Source: Tolypocladium sp. Sup5 PDA-1 (lineage: Eukaryota > Ascomycota > Sordariomycetes > Hypocreales > Ophiocordycipitaceae). Taken from it: a stretch of DNA of 64,000 bases. The notes beneath the pieces were generated by a model. The model was not told the origin of the DNA. It made no database searches and saw nothing but the letters and a program-made list of their open reading frames with translations. Shown here piece after piece: positions 31,684 through 43,711 of the stretch. The translations under genes and the position numbers were made by a program. The stretch covers positions 186,001 through 250,000 of the forward strand of contig JPHH03000002.1 in assembly GCA_000750105.3 (NCBI GenBank), given 5' to 3'. Numbering within the stretch: the stretch's first letter is position 1; each line of letters opens with the position of its first letter.

Positions 31684-32767
31684 GGCGGCGGGAGGGTTTC
31701 TGGAGTTCTCACGGTCGAGGGCTGGAGGAGAGGTGGTGTTTTGCGAGGAACAACATGATGGTTCGAGACGGAGCGGCCCCGAGCTCGGGGAAGCTGGGTC
31801 CTGGGGGGGCCTTATCTTCACGCGGAGCGCCCGCGCGCTTGACTCACGTGTTGGTGGGCCGCTGTGGCCGTGGGTGGCCCGGTGTGGCCCGCGGGTGGCA
31901 GCACAATCCTCGTTGTCCGGGGCGTTTGTCAACGGGGGCTGAAGTTAAGATTGCGGAGCTGCACACACGTCGATAGCGCGAGCCGCCCATGCGGAGCGCC
32001 GTTCCGGGGTTGCCACGATTTGGTGTTGCTGGCCCGAGGCATGTGCTCGCGTGACAGCTGCCAGGGCATACGAGTAGTATAAACTCATGGCTACTCCGTA
32101 TGCACAAGGGACTACGGGCAGCCTGCCAATTGTGCTCAATGGATGCGTGCTGGCTGTCCCGTCCTGGAGTCCATCGCGGGGACCTCCGGCTGTCGCCGCT
32201 GTCGACAAATGGCGCGCCCTTCATTGATGGACTCCATCTATGCCCAGGTCGGCTAGTGGGTCAAGTACTCGTACTGTCCTTCGTATTCCAGCTAAGTTAC
32301 GAAGTAATGTTCGGACTCTGTTAAAATAGCGAGCCGTCGTACAGTAGAACCTGTCTGATGTTGGGCAAGGAACATTGGCATCGATTAGATCAAGAGCATC
32401 TTGGGCATGTCTTTGCCGCGCATGGCTAATTTGGAGAGCACTTGGGACGTCGCCGACGGTCCGGACATGAGTCGGCACCTGTCAAACATCAATCACCTTG
32501 AACTCTATATGCGGCAGGTACCTAGCCAGGTACGGACTAGTAGGCCTGCCTATAAGCGAGCTCGGGGTGGAGGAATCCTTGACGGCAGAGCACTGGTGCG
32601 TGCGTGTTATGCAAGGCTTGGCATCTATTGCCGATCGAACTTCTATCACTACGGTAATCAGTTCTTGCACGCTTTCGGGTGATCCAACTTCAACGTCGCT
32701 CAAGAGGAGACGTCCAATCCACCCCAGGAAAGCACTCTCTCACTGTCCCCACCAGCTCGCCTCGTGT
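31684..32767. other. Intergenic, 1.1 kb
   Basis: Promoter of the permease and 3' flank of the aldolase. Dispersed motif at 32091-32100 and related GTACTCGTAC/ACGAAGTA bits at about 32265-32310. No gene. Confidence 0.5.
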
Positions 32768-33817
32768 CTAAGCGCTCCCGTTTGTGCTCTGCTTCACGGT
32801 GCCGGCGGCCAGCTCCTTGGCATCCTTCAGGTCGTTGGCCAGGTTGGCGAGGTGCATGACATCGGCCGAGACGGTGATAAAGGACATGCGCTCGACAGCC
32901 TTCTTGAAGCCCTCGCTGGAGCCATACGGGGGGCTGACGAAAGAGAAGCCGCCATAGGGCTTGTCGTGCTTGTCCATGACCTCGAAGAACTTGTCTCGCG
33001 CCGCGTTCCACTCCGGCTCGTCGCCGCCCATACCGAAGTTGCCGGGGAAATTCATGCTGACGCGCGCGTCAAGGCTGCCCAGCCACACAATGTCGATGTC
33101 GGGGACCTCGGTCAGGATGGCATCAAGGTTGTTGATGCCTTGAGGCGCATCGGAATGTCAGCTTGTGCGCGGCACCAACGGCATGACGAAGCCTACCTTC
33201 CAGGGACTCGATCTGGATCATGATGGCGGCCTGGTCGTTGAGGCACTTGTGGATGTCTCGAGTCGAGTCGTAGGGAGTATCGGTCAAGAAGGGAATGAGG
33301 CGGAATGGCGGCGCCGACCGACTTCCGTTCTGCTTGGTGCCGAACTTTGCGGCCGACACGACGTGCTTGGCCTGCTCCACGGTGTCGACCTGCGCGGGTG
33401 CGGCGGGAGGTTAGCAAGCAAGCTCAACTGTGGCGACATGACGACTCATCATCATACCTGGGGGATGACAATGCTCGCTCCGGCATCCAAGGCGTAGCCG
33501 ATGGCGGCGTGATCGTGGCCCGGGACTCGGACAAAGGGAATGGTGCGGCCCTGGCCCATGAAGATGGCTTCGTGGACCATGCTCGTCATGGTTTCGACGT
33601 TGCAGGAGCTGTGCTCCCAGTCGATCCAAATGGTATCAAAGTTCATGGGTGCCAGGAACCGCGTGATGGGCAGCGAGCTGAGGCCGGCGTAGTAGCCCAG
33701 CAGAGGAGGGATCTTCTTCTTGTGCGCATCGCGGATGGCATCTCTCGCCCGGTGCGGTTGGAAGAGCGACGGGCCGGCGTAGGCGGCCATGCCCTCCCTG
33801 CTGCCGGTGAATGCCAT
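32768..33817 (-). CDS. HpcH/HpaI-family aldolase (citrate lyase beta-like)
   Basis: Class II, metal-dependent aldolase cleaving 2-keto-3-hydroxy acids to pyruvate or a related keto acid plus an aldehyde. Three exons, 33817-33458, 33389-33197 and 33138-32768, give 307 residues. The junctions read IVIPQ/VDTVEQAKHVVSAAKFG and QIESLEG/INNLDAIL, both continuous in the family. Visible sites are FDTIWIDWEHSS near the N-terminus, VRVPGHDHAAIGYALDAGA, the metal-ligand glutamate in MIQIESLEG and the aspartate in VWLGSLDARV. No targeting signal is evident. The natural substrate in fungi is unknown. Confidence 0.88.
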
Positions 33818-35505
33818 TGGTATAGATGATGTGTCGAACAATGGAAGACTGCTCGGGTCGAGGATGGGGATTGCGACTGTGATACAAGAACACGGTAACA
33901 CCTGCCATCAAGGGATCAAAGGCTCCTTAAATAAGCCACCAGATGAGCCCTACAGGTATCAGGCTGATGTGCAGCCACGTAGCAGCAGCGAGGCCGTCGT
34001 TCCGGACATGGTCCTGCCTGGCGGATATCCGCCCGCCCTGTCAGCGGAACCCGGGACAGGCCCACGGATGACGCGCCAACGTCGGCACGTAGGACCTAAA
34101 TCCGGTGCCGTGTTGAGGCGAGTCCGCTTACGGTGTCCCGTCGTCTAAGCAGGCAGCTCGGAGTCGTTGGTTCGCGTCGAGCTGTCCGTCGACATCGCCC
34201 GCAAGTGTCAGATTTTAGCGAGCGGACCCATGACGAGTCGCTGGGCGTGACACTCACACATGAAGCTTCGCCACGGACTGAGGTGCCGTCGGCGGAGCAA
34301 GGGCGCAAGCAAGCGGCCGTACCCCGTACGCGAGGCGATGCTGATGAAGCTTCCACGTTCCCCAACAACCGCCGACGTGTGCCGGCGGCCTGCCTGCGGA
34401 CGTCGGACCAGAGGCGCCCTTACACCGGGTTTGCGTTGCATGAGCTCCGCTGGGACGCAGCATGGGCCGGGCCGTGGTTGAGTAGAGAACCAATGACGGC
34501 AGCTTCCAGCTTCTTATTGAGGACCAAACGACATGTCACCCGTGTCATTTATAGTCCCTAGCTTCCCGTCGCTGCCGAACGTCACGTCGACAGAAGCGAG
34601 ACATTGTCTTGGCCAACTGCTTGTCGGTTCATCGCTCGGATACTCCGCGGCCATGGACGTGCCCGGGTGGACCGAAGCAGCATTCGAGATTAGTTTTCGT
34701 GCTCACCTGAACCTCTACGATATAGGGCGGTTCCCCCGCGACACTGGCGCTCACGTCAGATTGTGCGTTGGTGTTTGTAGGTTGTGAGTTGTGACTTGTG
34801 AGAGCCAAGGTTGGTCTTTTGCCCCGCCCCCAGTCTTCAGCACAGCACGCACTGGTTGATGTAGCGTCGAGCCAAGACAAGCTTATTGATCCGCGTACCA
34901 GGTAAATATAGAAACCAATCCGTCTTCCCGCGAATAATAATAATAGCTTGCAGTCCAATTCGCGAGCTACTTCACAACTTGAGACGACCGCCATGTGCCT
35001 CACCGACTCTGTGCTCTGCCTCGGGTTGCAGCCGACAAAGCCCATCTGGCAGAGCCGTGCAGAGCTCCTTGAGCCTCACCGACTCCGTCTGCGGTCCCGG
35101 AGTTTGGAATCATCGTCCGTTGAGACACATGAACGCATCTGCTTATTTGGGAGTCTGGGAGCTAAGAAACCCAACTATCTCGCCGAGGCTTTTATGACCA
35201 GGACAACCAGCCATCACAGTGGCCAACATGCAGCTTTGGTGCTGACGTCAGTTTCTTGGACTCTCTGGGTCTTGGACGCCAAGTCGGGCAATACGGGCAT
35301 CCCCCGAAAGAGGAGGAGAATGAAGAGTCAAGAGTCAGATTGGACAACACGGCCTATGGTGCATCTTCGTAGAAGCATTGGTGTCTGAACACACTCTGTG
35401 TCGGATTTTGTCTGATGACTATGACACCATGAAGAGCTTGAACTAAAGCATGTAAAATCTAGTCATTCCATCTAATGCATAAAAGTGGTTATGTGGGCTT
35501 TACAA
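33818..35505. other. Intergenic, 1.7 kb
   Basis: Upstream of the aldolase and downstream of the flavin-reductase-like gene. Open frames of up to 142 codons have arginine-rich, shadow-like composition and no signature. Confidence 0.45.
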
Positions 35506-36267
35506 TTACGCAACTCCGGACTCTTGGGGACTGTCCGGCAACTCCTCGATGAGCCGTGTCGCTTCAACCAGCGCTTTCTCGCCATCCCCTGGGAGCTTGA
35601 CGACGTCGCTGCGAGTCGCAAGCCGATACTTCTCCTCGTTGATCCGAGCCAGCTGGCTTTCCGCAATTTTCTCGCCGCCCAGGCCATACAGCTCCTGAAA
35701 AGACATAACCATCGGCCGCCATTGATCAGGGTCAATTCGGTTCGCGTACCCTGGCATTCGCAGGCGATCCACGACATGGACGCGAAGAACATGGAGCTCC
35801 AGCGCAACAAATATGCCTGCGCGATCGGGCACATCCTCCATCATGCTGTGGCCTGTCGCCAGCTGGCATTCCATCTGCACGGGACACTCGCGGATGCGCG
35901 CCGGACGCACAAAGTCGGAGGCCTGCGGTGTAAGTCCGGCGCAGGTCCACTTGTCCTTGACGTAGCGGTAGCCGCGGGACAGCTTGGCCTGGGAGGGAAA
36001 CTCGGTGCCCGTCGTCGTGGCGAGCGCATTTACGTGGCTCGCCATGGTGTCGTCGGGCAGGTTGACCACGCACTGCCTGGTGCGGAGGATGTTCTGTGGC
36101 GTGTGGCTGTTGGAGCCGAAGCCAAGGATGCAGCGGTGGCCGAGCCAGAATACTGAGGATATGGCGCACACGTTGTGCGTCCCGTCTTCGTTCTCCGAGG
36201 ACACGAGGACAACCGGGGTACCCCAGTAAAGGATGGCGGGCGAGATGATCGAGTGTGTGTGTGTCAT
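35506..36267 (-). CDS. Flavin-reductase-like FMN-binding protein
   Basis: Single exon, 253 residues from the ATG at 36267. The 32 codons upstream are not conserved-looking. The fold is the FMN-binding split barrel of the flavin reductase-like/DIM6 family: ILYWGTPVVLVSSENEDG, then HNVCAISSVFWLGHRCILGF, then the NILRTRQCVVNLPDD strand-turn that holds FMN phosphate, then a substrate-side segment (CAGLTPQASDFV, ECPVQMECQ). The partner enzyme or substrate is unknown. Family members reduce flavins or act as flavoprotein oxidoreductases. No signal peptide. It lies in the same orientation as the repeat gene upstream, 361 bp away. Confidence 0.85.
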   Translation of the reverse strand: MTHTHSIISPAILYWGTPVVLVSSENEDGTHNVCAISSVFWLGHRCILGFGSNSHTPQNILRTRQCVVNLPDDTMASHVNALATTTGTEFPSQAKLSRGYRYVKDKWTCAGLTPQASDFVRPARIRECPVQMECQLATGHSMMEDVPDRAGIFVALELHVLRVHVVDRLRMPGYANRIDPDQWRPMVMSFQELYGLGGEKIAESQLARINEEKYRLATRSDVVKLPGDGEKALVEATRLIEELPDSPQESGVA

Positions 36268-36628
36268 GGCGCTCTTGGCTGCAGCGTGTTTCCGATTTCG
36301 TGCTGTCAGAGATGGATCGCGGAGGCTTGTAGATCTGGATCGCCAAGGCTCGGCACCGGTCAACAGGCGACAAGAGCCAAGTCTTGAGTTCTTGGAGAAG
36401 GTTGGACCTGAAATGGACTCTACGGTGGTTACTAATTCATCTGCGTAGGCTTTCCGTGTATTTGTATGTGACGAGAACTGTGGGCCGGGGCCATATTGGG
36501 AGCAAGATTATTATTGCTCCGTACTGTATGTTGCTCTCGATATGCCAACCCTTGCTGGAAGCCCCGCGATCACTGGATGGGCTCGCCACGACAATGGCAA
36601 TAATAAATATACATAGCAACTTGCAGAA
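36268..36628. other. Intergenic
   Basis: Spacer between two (-) genes, with a CTCCGTAC motif at 36519-36526. No gene. Confidence 0.5.
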
Positions 36629-39600
36629 CTATACTCGACCCCCCGATATTTTCTCAATCACCGTCCCCACAATGACTTTCTTCTTCCCCGCCCGCCATGC
36701 AATATAAAGGTCGGTACTGCTCACTGCCTGGCCGAGTACAAGCATGAACACCAGACCGGAGCCCAGGCAAACGGCCAGCTCAAAGGGCAGCACGTGCGTG
36801 AGGCACAGCGCGATGCTGCTCAGGTCCGCGAACCCGGTAATGATGGAAAACGGGACGAGGACCAGGAGGAGCTGGTTGGCGCCGTGAGAGGCGAGGGTGA
36901 CGCGGTCCATGTTCATCCAGGTTCCTGGTGGTGGCGGGGGCGAGCGGGCGGAGAGGATGTGTAAGGGGACGGCGACCAGGACGACGATCAGGGTGATGAG
37001 GCCGAGGATCTAGAAGAGGTTACCTTGTTAGTTGTGACTGGACACAGACGTCACAGGGGTTGCATGCATGAATGGGAGACGGGACTTACACCATGAGCCG
37101 TCTGGAAGTGCGCCGTCTTGGATGCCGGCAGGATGCCGAAGACGAGAATCAGGACGACGGACGGTGCGATGCCGATGAGCCAGATGAGCTTGGTCGCCTT
37201 GGGCGTCCATGCGGGTAGGACGTGCGCCATCTTGATATGCTCCAGGATGCTGCGAAGACTCTGGAGCGTCAAAGCCAGGGGTAATAGGTTGGCCAAGGCG
37301 ACGATTGCGAAGAGGGCTTAAAGAGTTGTTAGACCAGCTAAACGAAACAAAGGTACTACAGACACTTACCATGCAGGGCCAGAAACACGACAAACGGAAT
37401 GATATTGGTGCCGTTGATGAAAACCCCGCCAGCGGCCGCAGTGATAGAGTCGTCGAGACCCTTGGCGACTTGCTGCCCGTCGATATCGTATGTGTTCCGC
37501 TCGTTGACGAAGTGGATCGTCCCTTGAGGAATCAAGGACTTTAGGAAGTCGGTGGTCCTCGGGTCGAACCCCCCGCGAGAGATTGTACCGCTCTTGCTCA
37601 ACCCGAAGGCGACCAGTCCCAGGCCGCCAACGCCCTCGCAAGTCAGGAGATCTACAGCCTTTTGCAGCACGCCGGAAAAGGTGTTGGCACTCAGCACGAG
37701 GGATAAGTTGAGGTTTCGGGGCAGGCTGTCGGGGATGATTGAGACATCCGCCTGCCGCCGCTCGACATCGAATCCCTCGAACGGAGCAAGTTGGAGGACT
37801 GAGACGTCGCGCTTCGGCTTCGTCTCGTTGGCTGGGGTTGGCGACAGGAGGGGAGAGAGGTTGATTCCGCGGGCGAGCAGCTTCTGCGCCGTCAGCACCC
37901 CGGAGCTGCCCAGCCCCTGCCCGAAGCCCGTCGCAGCGCCGCCGACGGAATCGTTAAAGGTCGTCTTGGACTCGGGAATCGCCCCCGTCGGCGCCGTGGC
38001 AGTCCCGTTGATGAGTGCGTTTACGCCGCCTATGGCCTCCACGCCATCGCCGACGCCGGCCAAGAGTCCCCTCGCGAGGCCGTTGGCGACGCGTCCAAAG
38101 TCCACGTTGGAAGTGCCGGCACTGATGGGACCTCCTGGGCCAGTGAGACTGCTCAGCGCCTTGCTGGCGGTGCCGTTGGCGAGGAACCGCGACGTCAAGC
38201 CGGAGGCGAAGCTCTGCGCGATGCCGCCGACGTCGGGGCTGCCGTTCGGCAGGGGTGCCGGCGCTGGCTCCGGCTGATCGGGACGTAGACCGAGGCCTAT
38301 CGCGGTGCCGTCGCCAAGGCCCTTGCCGAAGCCGCTGGCGATTCGTGCAACGTCGAGGTTTCCCGTGAGGGAGCCTCCCGGGCCGGTAAGGCCGCTGAGT
38401 GCCTTGGTGGCGGTGCCGTTGGCAAGAAACTGCGACGTTAAGCCGGATGCGAAGCGCTGCGCAATGCCGCCGACGTCGAGGGTGCCGTTTGGCAGAGGCC
38501 CCGTCCCCGGCACCGGCACCGGCTGGTCGGGCCGGAGGCTGAGACCAACAGCGGCGCCGTCGCCGAGGCCCTTGCCAAAGCCGCTGGCGATGCTTCCAAA
38601 GTCGAGGTTTCCCGTGAGGGAACCTCCCGGGCCGGTAAGACCGCTGAGTGCCTTAGTGGCGGTGCCATTAGCGAGGAAGCGCGAAGTCAAGCCGGAGGCG
38701 AAGGTCTGTGCGATGCCGCCAACATCGAGCTTGCCGTCCGGCAGAGGCCCCGGCACTGGCCCCGGCTGATCGGGTCGGAGGCTGAGCCCCACAGCGGCGC
38801 CATCGCCGAGGCCCTTGCCAAAGCCACTTGCGATACTTCCGACATCGAGGTTTGATGTGAGGGAGCCTCCCGGACCGGTAAGACCGCTGAGTGCCTTAGT
38901 GGCGGTGCCGTTAGCGAGGAACCGTGACGTTAAGCCTGAAGCGAAGGTCTGTGCGATACCGCCAACGTCGACGGTGCCGTTCGGCAGAGGCCCTGACACC
39001 GGTGGCTCCGGCTGATCGGGCCGCAGACTGAGACCAACAGCGGCGCCATCGCCGAGACCTTTGCCAAAGCCACTAGCGATGCTTCTAAAGTCGAGGTTTC
39101 CCGTGAGGGAACCTCCCGGGCCGGTAAGACCGCTGAGTGCCTTAGTGGCGGTGCCATTAGCGAGGAAGCGCGAAGTCAAGCCGGAGGCGAAGGTCTGCGC
39201 GATGCCGCCAACGTCGAGCTTGCCGTCCGGCAGGGGTCCCGTCACTGGTGGCTCCGGCTGATCGGGTCGGAGGCTGAGCCCCACAGCGGCGCCATCGCCG
39301 AGACCCTTGCCAAAGCCACTAGCAATGCGTCCGACATCGAGGTTTGATGTGAGGGAGCCTCCCGGGCCGGTAAGACCGCTGAGTGCCTTGGTAGCGGTAC
39401 CGTTGGCAAGGAACCGTGATGTCAGGCCTGAGGCAAAGCTCCGCGCGATGCCGCCGACGTCGACGCTGCCGTCCGGTAAAGGTCCGGGCACCGGCGGCTC
39501 CGGCTGATCGGGCCGCAGACTGAGCCCCACAGCGGCGCCGTCACCGAGACCCTTGCCGAACCCGGCCACCGCGGGGCCGGCGAATTTCACGAGGGTCTGG

Positions 39601-40835
39601 GTGTTGGCTATGCCGCCGGCCTTGTTGAGCAGGTCGGTCGTGTTGAGGTTGTCTGTGACGGACTTGCTGAGGCCAAAGGCGAAGTTGCCTGCGATGCGCG
39701 GAACGTCCGACCCTGCGGCCGGCGGAGGAGCGAGGTTGTTGGTCGTCAGCTTGAGGCCCATGGCGGCGCCGCTGCCCAGGCCCGCGCCCACGTTCAGCGC
39801 CGTGCTGCCAAGGTCAATGTTGGAGAGAATCGACGCCAGGCCAAAGGAACTTGTGTTGATGTTCTCCGTGAGCGACCTGCTCACGCCAAAGGCCAGGTTG
39901 TTTGCAATCCCAGGGATGTCGACGCCCGCCGACGCGTTGGGCTGAGGCCCGACATTCTTCGCCGTCAGCTTCAGGCCCGTGGCCGCCCCGTTGCCCAGCC
40001 CGCTGCCAAAGGCCAATGCCGCGCCGCCGGGGTCCGGGAACTTCAGGTTCTGGAGGCCCACTGCCTTGAGGGCCGTTGCCGTCAGGCTCATGCCTGCGTT
40101 CTCGAGTGCCGGGTTCAGGCCCGTCTTCTGCATGTTGTTCTCCTTCGCCACCGCTGTGCCCATCGACTTGCTCACATCAGCAGATGCCAGGTTCAGGCCC
40201 TGGGCCGCTCCCTCGCCGATGCCGACACCCGTGAAGAAGCCTGCGCCGGCGAGGGCAGGTCCGGACATCTTGAGGACTCCGCCTAGGAGCGAGCTGGCGG
40301 CGCCGGAGAGCAGGCCACCAATACCACCAGCACCTCCAGCACCACCAGCACCTCCAGCACTACCAGCACCACCTTTACCCGCACCCCCTCCCAGACCTCC
40401 CAACAGGCCGGCGAGCAAGCCTTGCCGTTTCGTCAGACCGTGGGTGCTGTCCGAGGCCGGGCTCCGTTCCTTGAGTTCGAGGCGGTACTCGGCGTCTGTG
40501 TTTGCGTTGACCTCTCGGAGGTGGGTGTCGAGGTCGTCAGAGATCATGGCCAGTTCTGGCACCTTGTACTTCCCTGCCAGGCGTCTCGACGTGTCGACGC
40601 ACATGCCTACAATCGCCAAGTAGGTTCGGCGCAGGTGTTTGTCCGATGTAATCGAACCCACCGTCTCTGGTGTGATGACATCGTATAAACTCCCAAGCCA
40701 CGACTCGGACGAACTGCTGTCGGATGGACCAACTCCCTCGGAGACGTTATCCCCCTGAACTCCATGGCTAAAGCAGAACAGCAGCAGGGTGGCCAGGAAG
40801 CAAGCAAGCCCCCTGGAAGACGTTCCCAGTGACAT
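36629..40835 (-). CDS. Secreted/membrane repeat protein with cytochrome-b561-like C-terminus
   Basis: Three exons, 40835-37370, 37316-37090 and 37009-36629, sum exactly to 1,357 codons. Order: signal peptide (MSLGTSSRGLACFLATLLLF, cleavage near VQG); a helical segment; a glycine-rich hinge (about residues 145-175); diverged repeats; six near-identical 82-residue repeats each with GFGKGLGDG, RPDQP, FASGLTS, FLANGTATKALSGLTGPGG; a globular segment (VLQLAPFEGF to DIDGQQVAKG); then about five membrane spans. Each repeat contributes N-x-T sequons. The membrane part has histidines placed as in cytochrome b561: ALHALFAIVALANLLPLA, HFQTAHGILGLITLIV and VPLHIL. This suggests a plasma-membrane or wall protein with a possible haem-b electron-transfer domain. 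The b561 match is by pattern only. The function is unknown. Confidence 0.8.
38090..39600 (-). repeat. Six-copy 246-bp in-frame tandem repeat
   Basis: The same landmark (complement of the codons for GFGKG) occurs at 38323, 38572, 38815, 39061, 39307 and 39553. Spacings are 249, 243, 246, 246 and 246 bp, all multiples of three. Copies differ by scattered substitutions and by small codon indels in the proline linker after RPDQP. More diverged copies extend upstream in the gene to about 40,100. Confidence 0.92.
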
Positions 40836-42358
40836 TATAGAAGAAAGACAGTATGTACGAACTGCAGAAGTGAACAAAAGATTATGACAAGTGAATATCT
40901 GCGAAGAAAGGAAGTCGGCCAGCGACCAGAGCACGCCCGTGACGAAACAATAAAGCAAGCTCTGCCTGTGAGGACCTGGGATTTTCTCTTGACTCGATAG
41001 ATGAGGCCAGTAAAGATGGAGACTGGAACATTTATGAATGACTATTCATCTCCGTAAAAACCCAATTGACCGCCCCGGATTTTTGCTTGCCATCCGTCTC
41101 CATAAAACCTGTTTTTGTTTCATGTTGAACGCATTGCCGCCACGATCTCTCGGGCCGGGGCTCCAATGAACTCTTAGAGTTTCTCAAACAGTCAACAAGA
41201 ACGACTGTGGTGTAGCATCTTGTTTGGGATCCGCGGAAGGGGGGTGGCTGGGCAGTTCTGCCCAATGCCAGAGAAGAGTTTGTCGGGCTCTGGCTGGCGT
41301 CCGATCGTTGCGACTTCAGGTCCTCCAACCACATGTCTCCAAACACACAACCCATGCGACGAGTTCGACACAGCGTCCGCCTGACCCTTGTTTCATCGCA
41401 CACCTCGCATATATTAACGGTCAATAATGCCCGAGGCAGCATGCGCATTTGAACTCTATTTTCCGCAACCATTACTTATATAGTCCATGTCGGTGAGATA
41501 TTGTAATCAGTCGTCTGGTGGTCTCTACAGACATAAAAGCTGCTGTTCGCAAAACAGGCAGTTAATGGGCTAGCGAGGGCTCCTACCTGTAAACCCGGAG
41601 AAGCTACTCTTCTACTTTATTACACAAACGCGCAGCTTATTCCCCATATCGAGAGAAAAATCGTCTGCTAAGCCCAACATGATGTGGTCTGCCGTTCAAG
41701 CTTGGATATACGAGCCTGACTGAATGCGCGACCGACGCTGAGATGGCGGGTCGCACGGGCTACTATATGTGGCAAAGCGCTACACTTTCTAATGGCATTG
41801 CCGTTCACGCATCCTACCGGGCGTGGATATTGGCGTTGATGAGGCGACTCGACCGTCCTTGCCCTCAATACGTTGCTCTTCGGGAGCGAGGGCAACCCAG
41901 CCACGGCGCCAAGCTCAAGGACCGCCTTGCCTCACACGCGCGCCGGGTCCTCCTCGAAGCGATCTACTCCTTGTAATGAACTACATGATTGTTGATATGT
42001 CAGCCATTGTCAGAAAACCTCGCCATCTTTGGCTGCGAGGACAGCGGACAGTGAAACATGAAACGTGGGCCGAGTCGCCAATGTGGTCCAGCACTTGAAG
42101 GCCCCGGTTCTTTTGTAAACATGACCTGCATACTGATTCTATTCAAGCCCCTCCATGCTGCCTTTGCCTTTCAACGCCAGCCTCCATTATGCTCAATTTC
42201 AATGTCGCCCATCAACATGAAAGACCTGTAGAACGAATGCATCCGTAAATGAAAACCCCCACATATGCTTGATGACAGGAAAAGGCGGATGCACTAGATA
42301 TAGGAATGTGTGAGTGCATGTGCCCACACCAGCAGAAAGTGTGACCAGCGACCGACCC
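40836..42358. other. Intergenic, 1.5 kb
   Basis: Promoter of the repeat gene plus 3' flank of the transporter. Open frames up to 146 codons show no signature. Confidence 0.5.
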
Positions 42359-43711
42359 CTAATGATCCTCAAAGTCCTCGTCTCTCCCAGGATACATGAT
42401 GTCCTGTGTAATAACGGCCCGCACATGGTGGTAAAAAACAAAGAAATACATCAAGAGCAGGCAAATGCTCATCCCAGTAGAAACCCACATGACTCCTTGG
42501 TTGCCTAGTTCTTTGGCGATGGCGATTGTGGCAAGTATAAATCCCGTATTGGGGAACACCATCGCCCACCAGCCGAGATGGAAGTACTTGGGTGGTGCTT
42601 GAATGACGGCGACAACGGCGATTCCAAACCACCAGAAGCTCAGCGCCCACAGGAACACCGCACTCATGATGGCAATGGTGCGAATGATGCTCACGTCAAA
42701 TACCTTGCCGTCCATGGTCGGTGCGATGTTCTTCGGCAGCCCGTTGGCCATGCCAATCACTGCCAGCGCAGTGAAAGCAGGCGGTCCGACACACATGAAG
42801 AGGCCCGGTCGATGCTCACGGTTTGGAAGTCCAGCCGACATCAGGCGGCCGACCATGTGAGCATACATCATCAGCGCGACAGAGAAGCCCAGGCCTTGGC
42901 AGGTCAACCCGGCGATGATGATGGGCACCGCGACAATGTCCGGCTGTGTGTCCGCAATGACCGAAGCGATGGTCCCGGAGAGCATGATCGGAAAGATGGG
43001 AAGGATCCAAGTCGGCATCATGGTCTGCAAGCCGAAGCTGTGTGCAGCAAACACAAAACTGTACTGCCCGACGGCCAAGAGCAGGGTGGCAACGACATAG
43101 GCCCAAAAGGCCCCCTGGATCGCCCATATCAGACCAGTGTCGTTTTCCGGGATTGCGTAGCGATGTGTGCTCGTGATGAGTGTTGCGACAGATAGAAAGA
43201 ATGTCGGGAGAAAGAAGCCTTCGCGAGGGTGTTTGATCGACTGAGACATGTCTCCGGGGTGGAGGAAGAAGCGAGTCATCATGGTAACCGAGATGGCCGA
43301 GAAGATGAGAATGTTGACGATGTATACCACGAGACCGATTTGCTTCAAGCCAGGAAACTGATTGGGCTGAGCAAAGATGAGAAGAGCCAAGCCTCCAGTG
43401 CTCATAGGAAGCGTGTACCATGCCCATGTAAAGTGATGTAGTCGCTGTCGAAAGGGTAGTTTCGGTCGGTTCGGGTCGTTAATATCAATCTCCGGGGTAG
43501 GATGGAGGCTGTTCCCTTGAGCCGTCTCGAGAACAGGAGTGCCCGTGTCATAGTCCAGTCCCTTTTCCTTGCTGTAGCCCTTGACCTTCTCTCCGTGGTC
43601 TACTGTGGTGTCTAGTGGCGGATAGTCGTGAGACCGCCGGGAGGCTGTAGAATTTCTCCTGGTGGACATGTTGGAGTCGGTCCAACTCTGGGAGGCTCTT
43701 CTCTGAGCCAT
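42359..43711 (-). CDS. TDT-family transporter (malate/C4-dicarboxylate or sulfite type)
   Basis: Single exon, 450 residues. The frame opens three codons upstream at GTG, so the ATG at 43711 is used. A hydrophilic N-terminus (about 90 residues) precedes ten membrane spans typical of the TDT family. The entry motif FTWAWYTLPMSTGGLALLIF matches the malic-acid transporter Mae1 and its relatives, and further family character is FFLHPGDMSQSIKHPREGFF, TWILPIFPIMLSGTIAS and ALSFWWFGIAVVAV. Plasma-membrane dicarboxylate uptake or export is likely, but sulfite pumps share this fold, so the substrate is inference. Confidence 0.88.
   Translation of the reverse strand: MAQRRASQSWTDSNMSTRRNSTASRRSHDYPPLDTTVDHGEKVKGYSKEKGLDYDTGTPVLETAQGNSLHPTPEIDINDPNRPKLPFRQRLHHFTWAWYTLPMSTGGLALLIFAQPNQFPGLKQIGLVVYIVNILIFSAISVTMMTRFFLHPGDMSQSIKHPREGFFLPTFFLSVATLITSTHRYAIPENDTGLIWAIQGAFWAYVVATLLLAVGQYSFVFAAHSFGLQTMMPTWILPIFPIMLSGTIASVIADTQPDIVAVPIIIAGLTCQGLGFSVALMMYAHMVGRLMSAGLPNREHRPGLFMCVGPPAFTALAVIGMANGLPKNIAPTMDGKVFDVSIIRTIAIMSAVFLWALSFWWFGIAVVAVIQAPPKYFHLGWWAMVFPNTGFILATIAIAKELGNQGVMWVSTGMSICLLLMYFFVFYHHVRAVITQDIMYPGRDEDFEDH

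Noticed and set aside
34133..34561. 142-codon plus-strand frame upstream of the aldolase
   Set aside because: Arginine-rich shadow-like composition with equally open competing frames.
38090..39600. Regularly spaced repeats that could suggest a CRISPR-like or satellite array
   Set aside because: The units abut without spacers, keep the reading frame and lie inside one gene of a eukaryote.
38305..40623. Long plus-strand open frames opposite the repeat gene
   Set aside because: They are shadows of the 82-residue repeat coding strand. The minus strand has the signal peptide, splice sites and membrane domain.
41032..41472. 146-codon minus-strand frame upstream of the repeat gene
   Set aside because: No recognisable motif, ends in AT-rich promoter-like DNA, no supporting splice structure.
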